Origin: Mycobacterium sp. 1164966.3
GTDB taxonomy: Bacteria; Actinomycetota; Actinomycetes; Mycobacteriales; Mycobacteriaceae
Length of the DNA: 64,000 nt
Assembly: GCF_001665395.1 (NCBI RefSeq)
Contig: NZ_LZSG01000056.1
Coordinates: forward strand, 1-64,000
Direction: 5' to 3'
The position numbers and the translations under genes were made by a program. The notes beneath the pieces are model-generated. The model was not told the origin of the DNA and searched no databases. It saw nothing but the letters and a program-made list of their open reading frames with translations. Of the stretch, positions 58,966 through 64,000 are shown piece after piece. Positions within the stretch are counted from its first letter, which is position 1; each line of letters starts with the position of its first letter.

Positions 58966-61900
58966 ATGTCTGAGATCGACGATTCTGCGGAGCACACCGA
59001 CAGCACCGATACGGCGAACGCGCCCGGCAAAAAGGCCGAACTCACGGTCCCCGAGATGCGGCAGTGGCTGCGCAACTGGGTGGGCAAGGCCGTCGGCAAG
59101 TCACCGGACTCGATCGACGAGTCGGTGCCGATGGTGGAGCTGGGTCTGTCGTCGCGCGACGCCGTGGCGATGGCGGCCGACATCGAGGACCTGACCGGCG
59201 TCACGCTGTCTGTCGCGGTGGCTTTCCAGCATCCGACCATCGAGGCGCTGGCCACCCGGATCGTCGAGGGCGAGCCGGAATCGGAGACCTCGGCTGACGA
59301 CGACAATGTGGATTGGTCGCGGGCCGGCGCGGCCGAACGCGTCGACATCGCCATCGTCGGGCTGTCCACGCGGTTCCCCGGCGACATGAACACCGCCGAC
59401 GAAACCTGGCAGGCCCTGATGGAGGGCCGCGACGCGATCACCGATCTGCCCGAGGGCCGGTGGTCGGAATTCCTCGAAGAGCCGCGGCTGGCGGCGCGCG
59501 TCGCCACCGCACGCACCCGCGGCGGCTACCTGAAGGACATCAAGGGCTTCGACTCGGAGTTTTTCGCGGTGGCGAAGACCGAAGCCGACAACATCGACCC
59601 GCAGCAGCGGATGGCGCTGGAGCTGACCTGGGAGGCGCTCGAGCACGCCCGCATTCCGGCGTCCAGCCTGCGCGGCAAGCCCGTCGGTGTGTACGTCGGC
59701 AGCTCCACCAACGACTACAGCTTCCTGGCCGTCTCGGACCCCACCGTCGCGCACCCCTACGCGATCACCGGCACCAGCAGCTCGATCATCGCCAACCGGG
59801 TGTCCTACTTCTACGACTTCCGCGGCCCGTCGGTCACCATCGATACCGCGTGCTCGAGTTCGTTGGTGGCGATGCATCAGGGCGTGCAGGCACTGCGCAA
59901 CGGCGAGGCCGACGTGGTGGTGGCGGGCGGTGTCAATGCCCTGATCACCCCGATGGTGACGCTCGGGTTCGACGAGATCGGCGCGGTCCTGGCGCCGGAC
60001 GGCCGGATCAAGTCGTTCTCGTCGGACGCCGACGGCTACACCCGCTCCGAGGGCGGCGGCATGGTGGTCCTCAAGAGGGTCGACGACGCGCGGCGCGACG
60101 GTGACCAGATCCTGGCCGTCATCGCGGGCAGCGCAGTCAATCACGACGGCCGGTCCAACGGTCTGATCGCCCCCAACCAGGATGCGCAGGCCGAGGTGCT
60201 GCGCCGGGCCTATAAGGACGCCGGCATCGACCCGCGCACCGTCGACTATGTCGAAGCGCACGGCACCGGGACCATCCTCGGCGACCCGAGGGAGGCCGAG
60301 GCGCTGGGCCGCGTCGTCGGCAAGGGGCGCCCCGCCGACCGGCCGGTGCTGCTGGGCGCGGTCAAGACCAACGTCGGCCACCTGGAATCGGCCGCCGGCG
60401 CGGCCAGCATCGCCAAGGTGGTGCTGGCCCTGCAGCACGACAAGCTGCCGCCGTCCATCAACTTCGCCGGGCCCAGCCCGTACATCGACTTCGACGCGAT
60501 GCACCTGAAGGTAATCGACCAGGCCACCGACTGGCCCCGCTACGGCGGCTACGCCCTGGCCGGGGTGTCCAGCTTCGGCTTCGGTGGGGCCAACGCGCAC
60601 ATGGTGGTGCGGGAGGTTTTGCCGCGTGACGTGATCGAGCGGGAACCCGAGGCCGAGCCTGCCCAGCCGGTTCAGACCGAAGCCGCCGCCCAGACGGCCA
60701 GTCTGGAAGGCCATGCGCTTCGGTTCGACGACTTCGGCAACATCCTCACCGACACGCCGGACGCGGAAGAACCCGAACCCGAACTTCCGGGCCTAACCGA
60801 AGAGGCGCTGCGGCTCAAGGAAGCCGCTCTGGAAGAGCTTGCCGCGCAAGAGGTTACGGCTCCTCTCGTTCCGCTGGCCGTGTCGGCGTTTCTCACGTCG
60901 CGCAAGAAGGCCGCCGCCGCCGAGTTGGCGGACTGGATGGAAAGCCCCGAAGGCCGCGCATCGTCGCTGGAGTCGATCGGCCGGTCGCTGTCGCGGCGCA
61001 ACCACGGCCGCTCCCGCGCCGTCGTGCTGGCCCACGACCACGACGAGGCGATCAAGGGTCTGCGCGCGGTTGCCGCGGGCAAGCAGGCGCCGAACGTGTT
61101 CAGCACGGACGGGCCGGTGACCAACGGCCCGGTGTGGGTGCTTGCCGGCTTCGGTGCCCAGCACCGCAAGATGGGCAAGAGCCTGTACCTGCGCAACGCG
61201 GTCTTTGCAGAGTGGATTGACAAGATCGACGCCCTGATCCAGGACGAGCGCGGCATCTCGATTCTCGAGATGATCCTCGACGACGCGGTGGACTACACCG
61301 GCGACACCGTCGAATACCCCATCGAGGCCGTCCAATTGGTGATCTTCGCCATCCAGATCGCGCTCGGTGAGCTGCTCAAGGCGCACGGCGCCAACCCGGC
61401 CGCGGTGATCGGCCAGTCGCTGGGTGAGCCGGGCGCCGCCTACTTCGCCGGCGGGCTCTCGCTGCGCGACACCGTGCGGATCATCGTCCCGCGCGCCCGG
61501 CTGATGGGCGAGGGCGAGGCGATGCTGTTCGGCGAGTACATCCGGCTGATGGCCCTGGTGGAATACTCCGCCGACGAGATCAAGACCGTGTTCGCCGACT
61601 TCCCCGATCTGGAGGTCTGCGTCTATGCAGCTCCGACCCAGACCGTGATCGGCGGCCCGCCCGACCAGGTGGACGCGATCATCGCCCGCTGTGAAGCGGA
61701 AGGCCGCTTCGCCCGCAAGTTCCAGACCAAGGGCGCCAGCCACACCGCGCAAATGGATCCGCTGCTCGGCGAGTTCACGGCGGAGCTGCAGGGCATCCAC
61801 CCCATGCCGCTGACGTGCGGCTACTTCTCGACGGTGCACGAGGGCCGCTATATCAAGCCGGGCAGCGAGCCGATCCACGACGTCGAGTACTGGAAGAAGG

Positions 61901-64000
61901 GCCTGCGGCATTCCGTCTACTTCACCCACGGCATCCGCAACGCCGTGGACAGCGGGCACACCACGTTCCTGGAACTCGCTCCCAACCCGGTGGCGTTGAT
62001 GCAGGTGGGTTTGACGACGGCTGCCGCCGGTCTTCCTGACGCCCAGCTGATCCCGACGCTGGCCCGCAAGCAGGACGAAGTCGAGTCGATCACGTCGACA
62101 ATGGCCCAGCTCTACGTGTACGGCCATGACCTGGACATCTGGACGCTATTCACGCGGGCTTCCGGTCCGCAGGATTACGCGAACATTCCGCCGACCCGGT
62201 TCAAGCGCAAGGAACACTGGCTGCCCGCGCACTTCTCCGGCGACGCCTCGGTGGTGATGCCGGGTAACCATGTCGCGTTGCCGGACGGCCGGCACGTCTG
62301 GGAGTACGCGCCCCGGGACGGCAAGACGGACCTGGCTGCGTTGGTGAGAGCCGCTGCCGCACAAGTGCTTCCGGACTCTCAGTTGACGGCGTCCGAGCAG
62401 CGGGCGGTGCCCGGCGAGGGTGCCCGCCTGGTCACCACGATGACCCGGCATCCCGGCGGCGCCTCGGTCCAGGTCCATGCGCGAATCGACGAATCGTTCA
62501 CGCTGGTGTACGACGCATTAGTGGCCCGCGCCGGATCCGAGGCGGTGTTGCCGACGGCGGTGGGCGCCGGCACCGCAGTTGCGGCCGCGGCCGGTCCTGC
62601 GCCGGTCGCGCCGGAAGCGGCCGCAGAGGACGAAGACGCCGAGACCCTGTCGGACAGCCTGACCAGCCGCTACCTGCCCACCGACTTCGTCAAGTGGTCG
62701 CCGGATTCCGGCGAGACCATCGCCGACCGGCTGGGCAGCATCGTCGCGGCGGCGATGGGCTACGAGCCCGAGGACCTGCCGTGGGAGGTGCCCCTGATCG
62801 AGCTGGGCCTGGACTCGCTGATGGCCGTGCGCATCAAGAACCGCGTCGAGTACGACTTCGACCTGCCGCCCATCCAGTTGCAGGCGGTGCGCGACGCGAA
62901 CCTCTACAACGTCGAGAAGCTGATCGAGTACGCGATCGAACACCGCGACGAGGTGGAGCAGCTGCACGAGTACCAGCGCAGTCAGACGGCGGAGGAGATC
63001 GCCCGGGCGCAGGCCGAATTGCTCAGCGGTGCAACGCCTTCGACGGTGCTGGCGCCCGCACCCGATCCGCAGGCCGAGCCTGCGACCCAGCCCGCGGAAC
63101 CGGCTGAGCCGGCGGGGCAGTCACCGCCTGCCGTGGAAGGGGCCATCCCGCCCCCGCCGACCGACCCGTCTGGCCCGTCGGGCACATCCGGTGCCGGGGG
63201 GAACGGCGCGCAGCCGAACCTGGCGGCCGCCGCGGAGGCGCTGAACCAGCAGGCCGTCGCCGCCGCGCTCAACTCCGACGTGCCGCCACGCGACGCCGCT
63301 GAGCGCGTCACCTTCGCCACCTGGGCGATCGTCACCGGCAAGTCACCCGGCGGCATCTTCAACACGCTGCCGCAGCTGGATCAGGACAGCGCCGCCAAGA
63401 TGGCACAGCGACTCTCGGAGCGCGCCGAAGGGCCAATCACGGTCGAGGACGTGCTGAGCTCGTCGAACATCGAGGAGCTGGCCGACAAGGTGCGCGGATA
63501 CCTCGAGGCCGGCCAGATCGACGGTTTCGTCCGTACTTTGCGGGGCCGCCCGGAGGGCAGCTCGAAGGTGCCGGTGTTCGTGTTCCATCCGGCGGGCGGG
63601 TCGACCGTGGTCTACGAGCCGCTGCTCAACCGGCTGCCGGCGGATACGCCGATGTACGGCTTCGAGCGGGTGGAAGGCACGATCGAAGAGCGTGCAGCGG
63701 CCTACGTTCCGAAGCTGATCGAGATGCAGGGCGACGGGCCCTACATTCTGGCCGGCTGGTCGCTGGGCGGCGTGCTGGCCTACGCGTGCGCGATCGGGCT
63801 CAAGGGGCTCGGCAAGGACGTCCGCTGGGTTGGGCTGATCGACGCGGTGCGTGCGGGCGAGGAGATTCCGCAGACCAAGGAGGAGATCCGCAAGCGCTGG
63901 GACCGCTATGCCCGGTTCGCCGAGAAGACGTTCAACGTCACCATTCCGGAGATCCCGTACGAGCAGCTCGAGCAGCTCGACGACGAGGGCCAGGTCCGGT
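58966..64000 (+). CDS. pks13: Polyketide synthase Pks13 (3' end outside window)
   Basis: 1678 codons to the window edge, orthologue of Rv3800c. It condenses the meromycolyl chain with carboxyacyl-CoA to give alpha-alkyl beta-ketoacids, the last step of mycolate assembly. Domains: ACP1 (phosphopantetheine Ser63 in ELGLSS), ketosynthase (Cys296 in DTACSSS, His in EAHGTG and NVGHLE), acyltransferase (Ser818 in GQSLGEPG), ACP2 (Ser1284 in LGLDSL), a Pro/Ala-rich linker (about 1365-1420) and thioesterase (Ser1599 in GWSLGG). The thioesterase lacks its end. ATG 58966 follows AAAAAGG. Co-transcribed with fadD32. Confidence 0.95.
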   Translation, partial: MSEIDDSAEHTDSTDTANAPGKKAELTVPEMRQWLRNWVGKAVGKSPDSIDESVPMVELGLSSRDAVAMAADIEDLTGVTLSVAVAFQHPTIEALATRIVEGEPESETSADDDNVDWSRAGAAERVDIAIVGLSTRFPGDMNTADETWQALMEGRDAITDLPEGRWSEFLEEPRLAARVATARTRGGYLKDIKGFDSEFFAVAKTEADNIDPQQRMALELTWEALEHARIPASSLRGKPVGVYVGSSTNDYSFLAVSDPTVAHPYAITGTSSSIIANRVSYFYDFRGPSVTIDTACSSSLVAMHQGVQALRNGEADVVVAGGVNALITPMVTLGFDEIGAVLAPDGRIKSFSSDADGYTRSEGGGMVVLKRVDDARRDGDQILAVIAGSAVNHDGRSNGLIAPNQDAQAEVLRRAYKDAGIDPRTVDYVEAHGTGTILGDPREAEALGRVVGKGRPADRPVLLGAVKTNVGHLESAAGAASIAKVVLALQHDKLPPSINFAGPSPYIDFDAMHLKVIDQATDWPRYGGYALAGVSSFGFGGANAHMVVREVLPRDVIEREPEAEPAQPVQTEAAAQTASLEGHALRFDDFGNILTDTPDAEEPEPELPGLTEEALRLKEAALEELAAQEVTAPLVPLAVSAFLTSRKKAAAAELADWMESPEGRASSLESIGRSLSRRNHGRSRAVVLAHDHDEAIKGLRAVAAGKQAPNVFSTDGPVTNGPVWVLAGFGAQHRKMGKSLYLRNAVFAEWIDKIDALIQDERGISILEMILDDAVDYTGDTVEYPIEAVQLVIFAIQIALGELLKAHGANPAAVIGQSLGEPGAAYFAGGLSLRDTVRIIVPRARLMGEGEAMLFGEYIRLMALVEYSADEIKTVFADFPDLEVCVYAAPTQTVIGGPPDQVDAIIARCEAEGRFARKFQTKGASHTAQMDPLLGEFTAELQGIHPMPLTCGYFSTVHEGRYIKPGSEPIHDVEYWKKGLRHSVYFTHGIRNAVDSGHTTFLELAPNPVALMQVGLTTAAAGLPDAQLIPTLARKQDEVESITSTMAQLYVYGHDLDIWTLFTRASGPQDYANIPPTRFKRKEHWLPAHFSGDASVVMPGNHVALPDGRHVWEYAPRDGKTDLAALVRAAAAQVLPDSQLTASEQRAVPGEGARLVTTMTRHPGGASVQVHARIDESFTLVYDALVARAGSEAVLPTAVGAGTAVAAAAGPAPVAPEAAAEDEDAETLSDSLTSRYLPTDFVKWSPDSGETIADRLGSIVAAAMGYEPEDLPWEVPLIELGLDSLMAVRIKNRVEYDFDLPPIQLQAVRDANLYNVEKLIEYAIEHRDEVEQLHEYQRSQTAEEIARAQAELLSGATPSTVLAPAPDPQAEPATQPAEPAEPAGQSPPAVEGAIPPPPTDPSGPSGTSGAGGNGAQPNLAAAAEALNQQAVAAALNSDVPPRDAAERVTFATWAIVTGKSPGGIFNTLPQLDQDSAAKMAQRLSERAEGPITVEDVLSSSNIEELADKVRGYLEAGQIDGFVRTLRGRPEGSSKVPVFVFHPAGGSTVVYEPLLNRLPADTPMYGFERVEGTIEERAAAYVPKLIEMQGDGPYILAGWSLGGVLAYACAIGLKGLGKDVRWVGLIDAVRAGEEIPQTKEEIRKRWDRYARFAEKTFNVTIPEIPYEQLEQLDDEGQVR

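Overview
The window is a chromosomal segment from a mycobacterium. It carries, in conserved order, most of the genes that M. tuberculosis H37Rv holds between gltB (Rv3859c) and pks13 (Rv3800c): ethR/ethA, espR, sodA, bfrB, erp, and the complete glf-glfT2-ubiA-aftB-fbpA-fbpD-culp6-fadD32-pks13 cell-envelope block. High G+C, frequent GTG starts and the mycolate/arabinogalactan genes agree with this. It is not M. tuberculosis: the sulfolipid-1 locus and PE_PGRS62 are missing, and several genes that H37Rv lacks here are present (dinB3-type polymerase, ycnI/copC, a MazF-type toxin pair, a polyamine-type cluster). A nontuberculous mycobacterium is the best description; I cannot name the species. Orthology to Rv numbers and statements about M. 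tuberculosis proteins are from memory.

Layout. (1) 0.6-6.6 kb: glutamate synthase gltB-gltD. (2) 7-11 kb: F420-type oxidoreductase, membrane protein, PHP phosphoesterase, DinB polymerase with a LexA-like palindrome on its start codon. (3) 11-17 kb: ethR/ethA with the EthR operator, rraA, H-NS-like protein, a probable copper pair (YcnI, CopC), Rv3850, EspR. (4) 17-25 kb: Rv3847, sodA, a 50-residue membrane protein, glpQ1, bfrB with iron boxes, an LCP protein and iron-regulated Rv3839. (5) 24-31 kb: pheA, a histidine phosphatase, Cys-rich protein, minimal metallopeptidase, Rv3835, serS, a TIGR03086 protein and a toxin-antitoxin pair. (6) 30.7-37 kb: TetR with two near-identical operator-like sites and its probable targets, Rv3819, an MBL-Rieske fusion, two PlsC acyltransferases plus the stub of a third. 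(7) 37-42.6 kb: HAD phosphatase, then a TM protein, a glutathionylspermidine-synthase-like ligase and a DUF350 protein, convergent with a fused ornithine-decarboxylase/aminopropyltransferase. (8) 42.6-64 kb: PGRP amidase, Erp, galactan polymerisation, DPA synthesis, AftB, antigen 85, Culp6, FadD32 and Pks13, which runs off the end.

The most interesting part is 38.2-42.6 kb. One protein joins a PLP-dependent ornithine/lysine decarboxylase to a spermidine-synthase-like domain, beside an amide ligase related to glutathionylspermidine synthase and two membrane proteins. The set resembles the enterobacterial ygiB/ygiC and yjfL/yjfM/yjfC genes with a polyamine-making enzyme added. Mycobacteria use mycothiol rather than glutathione, so the acceptor of the ligase is unknown. 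I propose a polyamine-conjugation pathway that is undescribed in mycobacteria as far as I know. It sits where PE_PGRS62 lies in H37Rv.
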